Shown one piece after another: positions 1-5,022 of a DNA stretch of 5,022 nucleotides. A model generated the notes under the pieces. It made no database searches and was not told where the DNA came from. It saw only the letters and a program-made list of their open reading frames with translations. How positions within the stretch are numbered: the stretch's first letter is position 1; every line of letters starts with the position of its first letter. The position numbers were made by a program, and so were the translations under genes. The DNA lies in assembly GCA_026415535.1 (NCBI GenBank), contig JAOAGX010000181.1, positions 1 through 5,022 of the forward strand, written 5' to 3'. The DNA comes from Armatimonadota bacterium (GTDB lineage Bacteria > Armatimonadota > UBA5829).

Positions 1-6
1 GCCCAT

Positions 7-23
7 GACGGTCTCTCACCGTC
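7..23. repeat. Short inverted repeat at the left edge
   Basis: GACGGT (7-12) and ACCGTC (18-23) form a perfect 6-bp stem around the loop CTCTC. No T-run follows on the + strand, and the left flank is cut off on the - strand. It could be the end of a terminator for a gene outside the window, or an operator. Nothing in bases 1-288 reads as a convincing coding region on either strand, and I found no convincing sigma70 promoter for the GH51 gene there. Confidence 0.3.
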
Positions 24-93
24 TTCCCTGGCACCTTGCTCGCCGACCAAATATTCTCTTTTTTCCTTGTTAGTTTAGCAGGAAGTCCACGCT

Positions 94-129
94 ATGTCAA
101 TGGATTTTTTATGTGGGCTGTTGCGATAG
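94..129 (+). other. Possible 11-codon leader ORF upstream of the GH51 gene
   Basis: The frame ATG 94 to TAG 129 would encode MSMDFLCGLLR. AGGAAG at 80-85 sits 8 bases before the ATG, an acceptable ribosome binding site. It lies in the 288-base region before the GH51 gene, where no other coding sequence is supported. There is no run of regulatory codons and no clear attenuator hairpin behind it, so it may be chance. Nothing shows that it is translated. Confidence 0.15.
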
Positions 130-270
130 AACGCAAAACCAGAGTTCTCGTCGATTCGATACCATTCAACCAAGCAGGGAATCGCTGATAACGTGCATAT
201 CTCAACAACCATCAACGAGAGAAATGTTCCAACGAACCAGTTTTACACCCATACTAGAGTTCGACAAGCC

Positions 271-276
271 GGGAGG
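271..276 (+). promoter_or_regulatory. Probable ribosome binding site for the GH51 gene
   Basis: GGGAGG is a strong Shine-Dalgarno match lying 12 bases before ATG 289. This spacing is a little long, and the gap is a pyrimidine run. It supports ATG 289 over the in-frame GTG at 193, which has no purine-rich element at a suitable distance. Confidence 0.6.
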
Positions 277-288
277 TTCTTCTTTTCT

Positions 289-2865
289 ATGGACGTCTTT
301 ATCAAACTCTCAATCGTCGCCACATTTTGCGCTGTCGGGCTTGCACTCTCTGCTACAGCAGCTGAAGACTTGCTCGCGGGTTTCTCTCCGAAAAACAAGG
401 ATGCCCAGCTCATGTGGGTAGCACCTGCAGCCGGCCCGACATGTGAAGTGATTGACGGTGATTTGCTCGTTGCCATTCCCCAAACCGAAAAAGGATACAA
501 CCATTGGGTTGATGGGGTCGCTGATTCCCCTATGCTCAAGGCAAGCGCCCCGGGGGGTGACTGGAACATTTCCGCGCAAATTGAGCTAAAGGACTTTAGC
601 TCGGACTCGAATTTCCACGTGGGACTGGTCGTAGGCTTCGCCGACACGTTTGTCATGACGTTCGGTCCCTTCCAAGGACCAAGTGTGTGGCCCCAAGGCA
701 AGTGGCCTGAGATTTGGATCGAGGCAACAGGAATGGCAGGCCTTGTCAAGACACAGGCCGACGGGCGAAGTGTGTATCTACAGATACGCAAGAGCGGCAA
801 TAAGTACGCTTGCTATTACCGGAACTCAGCAAGCGATGAGTGGAAAATATCGGGTGAGTACTTGGGCGCGTTCCCGCCAAAGTTTGTGGGTGTTATCGGA
901 AGGACGTTCGGCAGTGGCTCGGGAATAAGCTTCGCTGTGCGAGAACTCAACATCCAATCGGCAAAACCATGGCAGCGGCAGAGCGCCGAGATCACAATTG
1001 ATGCTTCTAAGATCGTCGGCAGGATCGACAGGAACATCTATGGCCACTTCATCGAACATCTGGAAAGGTGCATCCACGAGGGGATTTGGGCAGAAATGTT
1101 GTGGAACCGCAAATTCACTGGTGGAATTGATGAGAACGGAGTGATTGAGTCGTGGTCAAGGTTCGGAGAAGGCGCAACTTATGCGCGAGACAACGTTGAG
1201 TTTTACACATCGTGCCAATCCCAGCGAATCGAGCTCGCGCCAGGCAAAGAAGCAGGCATAATCAAGAAAAACGCAAGCCTTGGGATAAAGCAGCAAAAGT
1301 ACGTCGCGCGAGCAGTTTTAAAACAGAAAGGACTCTCCAGCCCGATCACTATTGCGCTGAGACAGGGCGACATGGTCTACGCAAGCGCGTCAATTCCTGA
1401 GGTCTCTTCCGAGTGGAAGGAATACAAGGTCGAGCTTGATCCGATCATTCCCCAAAAGAATCAAGGTAAAGCAGCCGATCCAGATGCACAGTTCAGCGTA
1501 TCCGCAGTAGGCCCAGGCACATTGTGGGTCGGATGTCTTTCTCTTATGCCAGCGGATAACGTAGAAGGTATGCGCAGGGATGTACTTGAGGCGATCAAGA
1601 GGATTAGGCCACCTTTGATCCGTTGGCCTGGCGGCAATATGGCGTCAGGTTACCATTGGGAAGACGGTATCGGAAATCGCGACAAAAGGATGCCACGATG
1701 GGAAAGAGCTTGGAACAATTGGGAATGGAATGACTTCGGAACCGACGAATACATAAGATTCTGCAAACTGGTAGGAACAGAGCCTTACATATGTGTAAAT
1801 GCCGGAGAGGGACAGGCCGATGAAGCCGCAAGATGGGTCGAGTACTGTAATGGCTCACCCGACACACCTTATGGTAGACTCAGAGCTGCCAATGGCCACC
1901 CAGAACCCTACAAAGTCAAATACTGGGGAATCGGCAACGAAATGTACGGAGACTGGCAACTCGGTCACCTCGATGCAACAAAGTACGCGCTGAAATCAAT
2001 CGAGTTCGCCCGCGCAATGAAGGCTGTTGACCCATCGATTCTGCTCATAGGAGTCGGCGTCCCCTATGATGACTACGGCAAGTGGAATTCCACGGTATCA
2101 AAGGTTGCCGGGAGTTATTACGACTACATCTCGGTACACTATTACAAGTCACCGCGCCCGAATGATCCACCCGAACTCACGTACCTTGAGCTAATCGGCG
2201 CGTCGCTTGATGCGGAGAAGATGCTCGCTGACACAGCTGACGTAGTCGACGCAAATTCTCCGAAGAAGCTTCCTTTGGCTCTTGATGAGTGGAACATCTG
2301 GTTGCCCGACGGACTGAAACGCTCAATGTTCGCTTTAAGAGACGGCCTCTTCGCAGCCAGTGTACTTAATGCGATGCAGAGACTGTCGGATAGGGTAACG
2401 ATGGCAAACCTAGCTCAACTCGTCAATGTTCTGGGTGCTATCCAAACCAGTATGACGGAGTTAGTTGAAACTCCGATTTACAAGGTTTTCGAGCTGTACT
2501 CCAACCTTTGCCGTGAAAACCGGGTTGCGGCCGATGCGACGTGTGATGCATTCGATACACCTGCCGGAAGAATGCCTGTGCTAGACGTATCGGCGACATT
2601 AAGCGATGATCGACGAACGCTTGTTATATCAGTAGTTAACCGAGATCCGCTTCTTGACCATCCTGCAATAGTTAAGTTGTCTGGCTTTTCACCTGCTCCG
2701 AAAGCAGACTTGGCTGTTCTGAGCGGTGCAGACGTTTTTTCGACTAACGAGTTCGGTAAAGCTGAGCAGGTTAAAATTGCCAGATCGAAATTGTTGCTTA
2801 ATCTTTCGAAGGAACACGTCTTTCCCGCCCACTCAGTGACGTTCATCGTTTTGCAGTCGAGATGA
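289..2865 (+). CDS. Secreted GH51 alpha-L-arabinofuranosidase with N-terminal concanavalin-like domain
   Basis: Predicted retaining exo-enzyme that removes terminal alpha-L-arabinofuranosyl groups from plant arabinan, arabinoxylan or arabinogalactan. The product is 858 aa. Residues 1-25 form a signal peptide (K6, a hydrophobic core, SATAA before the likely cut near 24/25). Residues ~30-223 are a concanavalin/LamG-like (DUF1349-like) beta-sandwich. GH51 begins at ~235 with IYGHFIEHLERCIHEGIW (250-267), followed by a CBM4_9-like beta domain (~285-400), a TIM barrel (~420-700) and a C-terminal beta-sandwich (~700-858). Seen directly are RWPGGN (445-450), SGYHWEDGIG just after it, the acid/base motif WGIGNEMYG with N550-E551, SVHYY with H617, and the nucleophile motif ALDEWNIW with E667. 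The 116-residue spacing of the two glutamates suits the family, so all key residues are present. ATG 289 is chosen because a signal peptide starts there and GGGAGG lies upstream; the GTG at 193 would add 32 residues before the signal. Many bacterial GH51 enzymes are cytoplasmic, so export and the extra domain are unusual. The family call is very secure; the exact substrate is inferred. Confidence 0.95.
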   Translation: MDVFIKLSIVATFCAVGLALSATAAEDLLAGFSPKNKDAQLMWVAPAAGPTCEVIDGDLLVAIPQTEKGYNHWVDGVADSPMLKASAPGGDWNISAQIELKDFSSDSNFHVGLVVGFADTFVMTFGPFQGPSVWPQGKWPEIWIEATGMAGLVKTQADGRSVYLQIRKSGNKYACYYRNSASDEWKISGEYLGAFPPKFVGVIGRTFGSGSGISFAVRELNIQSAKPWQRQSAEITIDASKIVGRIDRNIYGHFIEHLERCIHEGIWAEMLWNRKFTGGIDENGVIESWSRFGEGATYARDNVEFYTSCQSQRIELAPGKEAGIIKKNASLGIKQQKYVARAVLKQKGLSSPITIALRQGDMVYASASIPEVSSEWKEYKVELDPIIPQKNQGKAADPDAQFSVSAVGPGTLWVGCLSLMPADNVEGMRRDVLEAIKRIRPPLIRWPGGNMASGYHWEDGIGNRDKRMPRWERAWNNWEWNDFGTDEYIRFCKLVGTEPYICVNAGEGQADEAARWVEYCNGSPDTPYGRLRAANGHPEPYKVKYWGIGNEMYGDWQLGHLDATKYALKSIEFARAMKAVDPSILLIGVGVPYDDYGKWNSTVSKVAGSYYDYISVHYYKSPRPNDPPELTYLELIGASLDAEKMLADTADVVDANSPKKLPLALDEWNIWLPDGLKRSMFALRDGLFAASVLNAMQRLSDRVTMANLAQLVNVLGAIQTSMTELVETPIYKVFELYSNLCRENRVAADATCDAFDTPAGRMPVLDVSATLSDDRRTLVISVVNRDPLLDHPAIVKLSGFSPAPKADLAVLSGADVFSTNEFGKAEQVKIARSKLLLNLSKEHVFPAHSVTFIVLQSR

Positions 2866-2971
2866 CAGCACAGTCCGGTTGGAAGGGATAATCCCGCAAC
2901 GAAGTAGGCCTGAACATAGTTTCTCTAAGGCATTCATAGCTTATGCGTCCTGGTTGAAACATCGCAAAGAG

Positions 2972-3010
2972 CCGTTGACCTAGTCGGCACGGCTGAACTA
3001 TAATCAACGG
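2972..3010. repeat. Inverted repeat framing the promoter, candidate operator
   Basis: CCGTTGA (2972-2978) and TCAACGG (3004-3010) are perfect 7-bp inverted copies. Inside them lies a second, shorter pair, TAGT (2981-2984) and ACTA (2997-3000), nearly on the same centre. The left arm overlaps the -35 box and the right arm overlaps the last base of the -10 box and the bases just before the start point. The arms are 32 bp apart, about three helical turns, so a dimer or tetramer could bind both on one face and block RNA polymerase. A regulator is inferred only; none is encoded in the window. Confidence 0.4.
2975..3004 (+). promoter_or_regulatory. Sigma70-type promoter for the DOMON/Ig protein gene
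   Basis: The -35 box TTGACC (2975-2980) matches the consensus at five of six positions. The -10 box TATAAT (2999-3004) is a perfect match, and the spacer is 18 bp. Transcription would start near 3011, giving a 5' leader of about 30 bases before the GTG start at 3042, with the ribosome binding site correctly placed. This is the best promoter in the window and suggests the gene is transcribed independently of the GH51 gene upstream. No convincing terminator separates the two, so read-through from the GH51 gene is also possible. Confidence 0.8.
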
Positions 3011-3029
3011 AGTTCGGATCGACGCACCT

Positions 3030-3034
3030 GGAGG
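3030..3034 (+). promoter_or_regulatory. Ribosome binding site deciding the GTG start at 3042
   Basis: GGAGG lies 7 bases before GTG 3042, which is optimal spacing. It fixes GTG as the start codon, and the protein beginning there opens with a normal signal peptide. Confidence 0.85.
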
Positions 3035-3041
3035 AAAAGCA

Positions 3042-4445
3042 GTGCACAAACAAGCTCGAGCCCTAGCAATCGCAGTCATAGTAGCACTTTTTACGCTCTG
3101 TGGAGCTGGGCGGTCGCAAGAGCCGGTAGCGCCTGCGGCCTGCAGCTCGAATGCAGTTGCGCCTGGCAATCCTGACAACCCGGTCGGCTGTAATACCGCC
3201 ATACATTCTTCGCAGCCAGAAATAGCCTTAGGCCCATTAATAATGCCCGACTGCGACATTTTCCGCAGGACGCCTTTAATAGACGGTACCTTAGAGGACG
3301 GCGAATGGGACAAGTTTTATTCATACACTTCTGGGGACTGGGAAGTCACAACCTATGCGGATTGGGACGCAAGGTTTTTGTACGTTGCGGCGAGATCAAA
3401 CAAGCCGTTCGAACTGATGTTCGTGCTAGATGCAAACAATGACGGTTGGTTCCATGGCGACGAGAACTACGAAGTCAAGGTGGCTGGTGGAGTGGACGAT
3501 AATATCACGCTTAGCGTTCGGCGGTACGAATCCAGAAACGTAAAGACACCTACTGCTGCGCCAGCCACCGAAGCTGAAATCGCGATGGTAGATGTGAAGT
3601 CCGTAAAGTCGGCGAATGACTATATGATCGAGATGAAGGTGCCATCTGCTTTAATTCGTGGGTTCAAACTCGACCCTGGAAAAAAGGTGGGAATGCAAAT
3701 CAATATCAAGCCGTCGGTTGAAGGGGCAATTTGGGTACCAACGGATCAGGTTGGGGACGTCAGAGAATGTACGCTTGCAACCAAGAAAGTGGCAGCCTTG
3801 AAACCGCTAGTTTTGGGATTCGATCTGAAGGACTCGGTGGTCGCGAGAGGAGAAGAGCTTGTTGGCCGTTTCCATATTACTAACGGTGGAACGGAGACAC
3901 TTGACGCCAGAGAGTACATAATAGCAGGCGAGGGCAAAACCGGCAGCTACCTAAGCAGCCAGAGAATCAGGATTGAGGGATTACCCCCTAGAAAACACAT
4001 CTCGCGCGAGGTCCGAACCGTCGTCCCAAGCGACATGCCTGTGGGAAGTTGGGCGATTGGAGCGGAAGTCAGATCTGCCGACGCTCGACTTGGAGGCGTG
4101 TTGGTCAGCTTCGATGTGGTTGACCCATTTGAGGCGGATATCAAACTTCCGGCAGCGGAAGTGCGCGCCGACGTAAAGGATGTGACATTCCAAGTCCTCG
4201 TAAAGAATAACACCAGAAAAGCGATTCGTGGAAAAGTCAAAGTTACGCTCCCGACAGGATGGGAGCTTTGGAAGAATGCCGACACGCGGGAGTTTGTTGC
4301 TGGCCCGCGAGGTGCGGTTGCATTTGCTAAATTCAAGGCCAAACCGCCACTTGGAGAAATGGGGCCTGTGCCGGTCAAAGCCGAAGTAACTGTAGGCAGA
4401 GAAACTAAAACAGTTGAGGGCAAGTTCCACGTAGTAAGCCCTTAG
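3042..4445 (+). CDS. Secreted protein with DOMON/CBM9-like domain and two C-terminal Ig-like (NEW3-type) domains
   Basis: A 467-aa exported protein with no recognisable catalytic motif. Residues 1-26 look like a Sec signal peptide (K3, R6, then a hydrophobic core ending in TLCGAG). C20 does not sit in a proper lipobox because the preceding residue is Leu. Residues 27-72 are a Pro/Asn/Cys-rich segment with C34, C50 and C71. Residues ~77-245 resemble a DOMON/CBM9-like beta-sandwich: LIDGTLEDGEWD opening, TYADWDARFLYVAARS strands, and an acidic loop DANNDGWFHGDENYEV (130-145) that could bind calcium. Residues ~255-360 and ~367-467 look like two Ig-fold domains; the second has VLVKNNT and LPTGWELW (403-410), typical of NPCBM-associated NEW3 domains. 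It follows the GH51 gene by 176 bases on the same strand but has its own promoter. A role in binding polysaccharide or aiding the hydrolase is inferred from domains and context. Export is well supported; the molecular function is unknown. Confidence 0.85.
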   Translation: MHKQARALAIAVIVALFTLCGAGRSQEPVAPAACSSNAVAPGNPDNPVGCNTAIHSSQPEIALGPLIMPDCDIFRRTPLIDGTLEDGEWDKFYSYTSGDWEVTTYADWDARFLYVAARSNKPFELMFVLDANNDGWFHGDENYEVKVAGGVDDNITLSVRRYESRNVKTPTAAPATEAEIAMVDVKSVKSANDYMIEMKVPSALIRGFKLDPGKKVGMQINIKPSVEGAIWVPTDQVGDVRECTLATKKVAALKPLVLGFDLKDSVVARGEELVGRFHITNGGTETLDAREYIIAGEGKTGSYLSSQRIRIEGLPPRKHISREVRTVVPSDMPVGSWAIGAEVRSADARLGGVLVSFDVVDPFEADIKLPAAEVRADVKDVTFQVLVKNNTRKAIRGKVKVTLPTGWELWKNADTREFVAGPRGAVAFAKFKAKPPLGEMGPVPVKAEVTVGRETKTVEGKFHVVSP

Positions 4446-4521
4446 AGGATTGGTTTAATCTGCAATTAGAATGGGGCCTTGACAATGCGGGTAGTGCAAA
4501 TGTGAGCTCGTGTACAATCAG

Positions 4522-4549
4522 GTGTTTGTCCTGTTAACACGGCACAGGA
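4522..4549 (+). terminator. Weak candidate terminator of the DOMON/Ig gene with two overlapping stems
   Basis: TCCTGT (4529-4534) pairs with ACAGGA (4544-4549) and is followed by ATTTCG. An alternative stem, GTGTT (4522-4526) with AACAC (4536-4540), overlaps it, so the two cannot form together. It begins about 77 bases after the stop codon and lacks a proper T-run, so termination here is only a possibility. Confidence 0.2.
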
Positions 4550-4592
4550 ATTTCGCCTTCAGCTTTCCCCAAGATCAATCCGGCCAAGTAGC

Positions 4593-4622
4593 GGATTAAA
4601 TTAACGGTATATTGAAATACCG
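4593..4622 (-). terminator. Probable rho-independent terminator of parB
   Basis: Read on the - strand, CGGTAT (4622-4617) and ATACCG (4610-4605) form a perfect 6-bp stem with a 6-base loop. The stem is followed at once by the T-rich tract TTAATTTAAT. It lies about 33 bases after the parB stop, the expected place. The stem is short and only half GC, so strength is uncertain. No T-run follows on the + strand, so it would not be an equally good terminator for the converging gene. Confidence 0.45.
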
Positions 4623-4655
4623 CCGGACTAAGATCTATTAGCCTTGAAGGGGAGA

Positions 4656-5022
4656 TTAGACACCGACTAGTAAGTTGAGGATACGTTCCAGATCCTCCGA
4701 GGAATAAAATTCGATCTCAATACGCCCGCGATCCTTGTTAATCACGAGTCGAACCCTAGTTCGGAAGACCTCTCGCAACCGAGCCTCAATCTCGGCAATG
4801 TTGGGGTCTTGGCTATTGCTAGACGTTTCACGTGAAACAGGTTGAGGCTTCAGTACGCCGTTTCCGACTCCACGCCATTTCTTAGCTAGCCTCTCGGTCT
4901 CCCGCACGGACAATCCACTCTCCAGAACCCGCTTCGACATTTCCAATTGAAGAGCTTTGTCCTCGGCTGCAAGTATTGCTCTCGCGTGGCCCTCCGTTAG
5001 TCTGCCCGCCCTTACATGTTCC
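4656..5022 (-). CDS. parB: Chromosome-partitioning protein ParB, C-terminal part (5' end outside window)
   Basis: ParB binds parS centromere sites near the origin, loads on DNA as a CTP-dependent sliding clamp and works with the ATPase ParA (Soj) to segregate chromosome origins; it also helps recruit SMC. The last 121 codons are visible, entering the window in frame at 5021. The segment RLTEGHARAIL, followed by SGLSVRETERLAKKW, is the hallmark end of the ParB helix-turn-helix DNA-binding domain. A short polar linker follows (fragment residues ~50-73), then the C-terminal dimerisation domain (~74-121) with the typical EIEARLREVFRTRVRL and GRIEIEFYSSEDLERIL. The N-terminal CTP-binding domain and the helix-turn-helix core lie beyond the right edge, as presumably does parA. 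There is no sign of a start here: the reading frame continues without interruption to the edge. The linker DNA itself carries a parS site. It ends facing the sugar locus, with a plausible terminator 33 bases after its stop. Confidence 0.95.
   Translation of the reverse strand, partial: EHVRAGRLTEGHARAILAAEDKALQLEMSKRVLESGLSVRETERLAKKWRGVGNGVLKPQPVSRETSSNSQDPNIAEIEARLREVFRTRVRLVINKDRGRIEIEFYSSEDLERILNLLVGV
4824..4839. other. parS: parS centromere site inside the parB coding sequence
   Basis: The 14-bp perfect palindrome GTTTCACGTGAAAC (4825-4838) matches the core of the bacterial parS consensus TGTTTCACGTGAAACA. Over 16 bases only the first base differs (C at 4824 on the + strand). It is read in the parB frame as Val-Ser-Arg-Glu-Thr, in the linker between the DNA-binding and dimerisation domains. 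A parS within parB (spo0J) is known in Bacillus subtilis and other bacteria, and ParB nucleates on such sites. The exact match to a rare palindrome in the gene for its own binding protein makes chance very unlikely. Confidence 0.93.

Larger units (their letters stand above)
2866..3041. other. Intergenic region between the GH51 and DOMON/Ig genes
   Basis: This 176-base gap contains the promoter, dyad and ribosome binding site listed separately. Just after the GH51 stop there is a short palindrome GGGATAATCCC (2885-2895); its one-base centre cannot form a stable hairpin and no T-run follows, so it is not a terminator. I see no small gene here. Confidence 0.6.
4446..4655. other. Convergent intergenic region between the DOMON/Ig gene and parB
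   Basis: These 210 bases separate two genes whose 3' ends face each other. They hold a plausible parB terminator (4593-4622) and two overlapping weak hairpins (4522-4549). A TTGACA at 4479-4484 and a TACAAT at 4513-4518 are 28 bp apart, too far to act as one promoter. No coding sequence is supported. Confidence 0.6.

Noticed and set aside
193..288. GTG 193 as the start of the GH51 gene, adding 32 residues.
   Set aside because: It would put a polar and charged stretch before a normal signal peptide and has no ribosome binding site; ATG 289 has GGGAGG upstream.
113..421. A + strand open frame of 102 codons overlapping the start of the GH51 gene.
   Set aside because: It covers the signal-peptide region in another frame, starts at GTG without a ribosome binding site and has a Ser-rich composition typical of a shadow frame.
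611..624. CCACGTGG palindrome in the GH51 gene as a second parS.
   Set aside because: Only the CACGTG centre is shared; the flanking GTTT and AAAC arms needed for ParB recognition are absent.
2885..2895. GGGATAATCCC as a terminator of the GH51 gene.
   Set aside because: It has a one-base centre that cannot form a hairpin loop and no T-run after it.
2478..3313. The - strand open frames opposite the end of the GH51 gene and the start of the next gene.
   Set aside because: They overlap two well-supported coding regions and the promoter, and their translations are low-complexity and unlike known proteins.
3947..4430. Two long - strand open frames (149 and 158 codons) opposite the DOMON/Ig gene.
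   Set aside because: They lie entirely opposite a gene with a clear signal peptide, ribosome binding site and recognisable domains; their translations show no family motif.
4479..4518. TTGACA and TACAAT as a promoter in the convergent intergenic region.
   Set aside because: The 28-bp spacing is far outside the working range of 15-19, and there is no gene downstream on that strand.
4656..4946. A 96-residue gene starting at TTG 4946 on the - strand.
   Set aside because: The same frame continues to the window edge with perfect ParB sequence (RLTEGHARAIL), so TTG is an internal Leu codon, not a start.

Overview
The window (5,022 bases, roughly balanced GC) comes from a bacterial chromosome. It carries two complete genes for secreted proteins on the + strand and, converging on them, the 3' part of a chromosome-partitioning gene on the - strand. 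The parB gene, with a parS centromere site inside its coding sequence, points to a chromosomal locus that is probably not far from the replication origin. The lineage cannot be fixed from sequence alone. The style of the secreted proteins (signal peptide, concanavalin-like or DOMON/CBM9-like sugar-binding modules, NEW3-type Ig domains) recalls polysaccharide-degrading Armatimonadota or Planctomycete-like bacteria; this is a guess.

Layout. Bases 1-288 hold no supported gene: there is a small hairpin near the left edge, a possible 11-codon leader ORF and an AT-rich stretch. Bases 289-2865 encode a secreted family GH51 alpha-L-arabinofuranosidase with an extra N-terminal concanavalin/LamG-like domain. 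Bases 2866-3041 are a 176-base gap with no clear terminator but a very good sigma70-type promoter (TTGACC, 18 bp, TATAAT) framed by a 7-bp inverted repeat. Bases 3042-4445 encode a secreted, apparently non-catalytic protein with a DOMON/CBM9-like domain followed by two Ig-like (NEW3/CARDB-type) domains. Bases 4446-4655 are a convergent intergenic region with a plausible terminator for parB. Bases 4656-5022 (- strand) are the C-terminal 121 codons of parB.

How the parts may work together. The arabinofuranosidase would release arabinose from arabinan, arabinoxylan or arabinogalactan side chains outside the cytoplasm. The downstream protein has the look of a carbohydrate-binding surface or periplasmic partner, but its own strong promoter means the two need not form one operon. 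ParB is functionally unrelated: it loads as a CTP-dependent clamp at parS sites and drives origin segregation. Its gene happens to end the sugar locus.

I see no evidence for a mobile element, CRISPR array, RNA gene or phage-defence system. The most noteworthy signals are the parS site embedded in parB, the dyad around the promoter at 2972-3010, and the uncharacterised DOMON-plus-Ig secreted protein.
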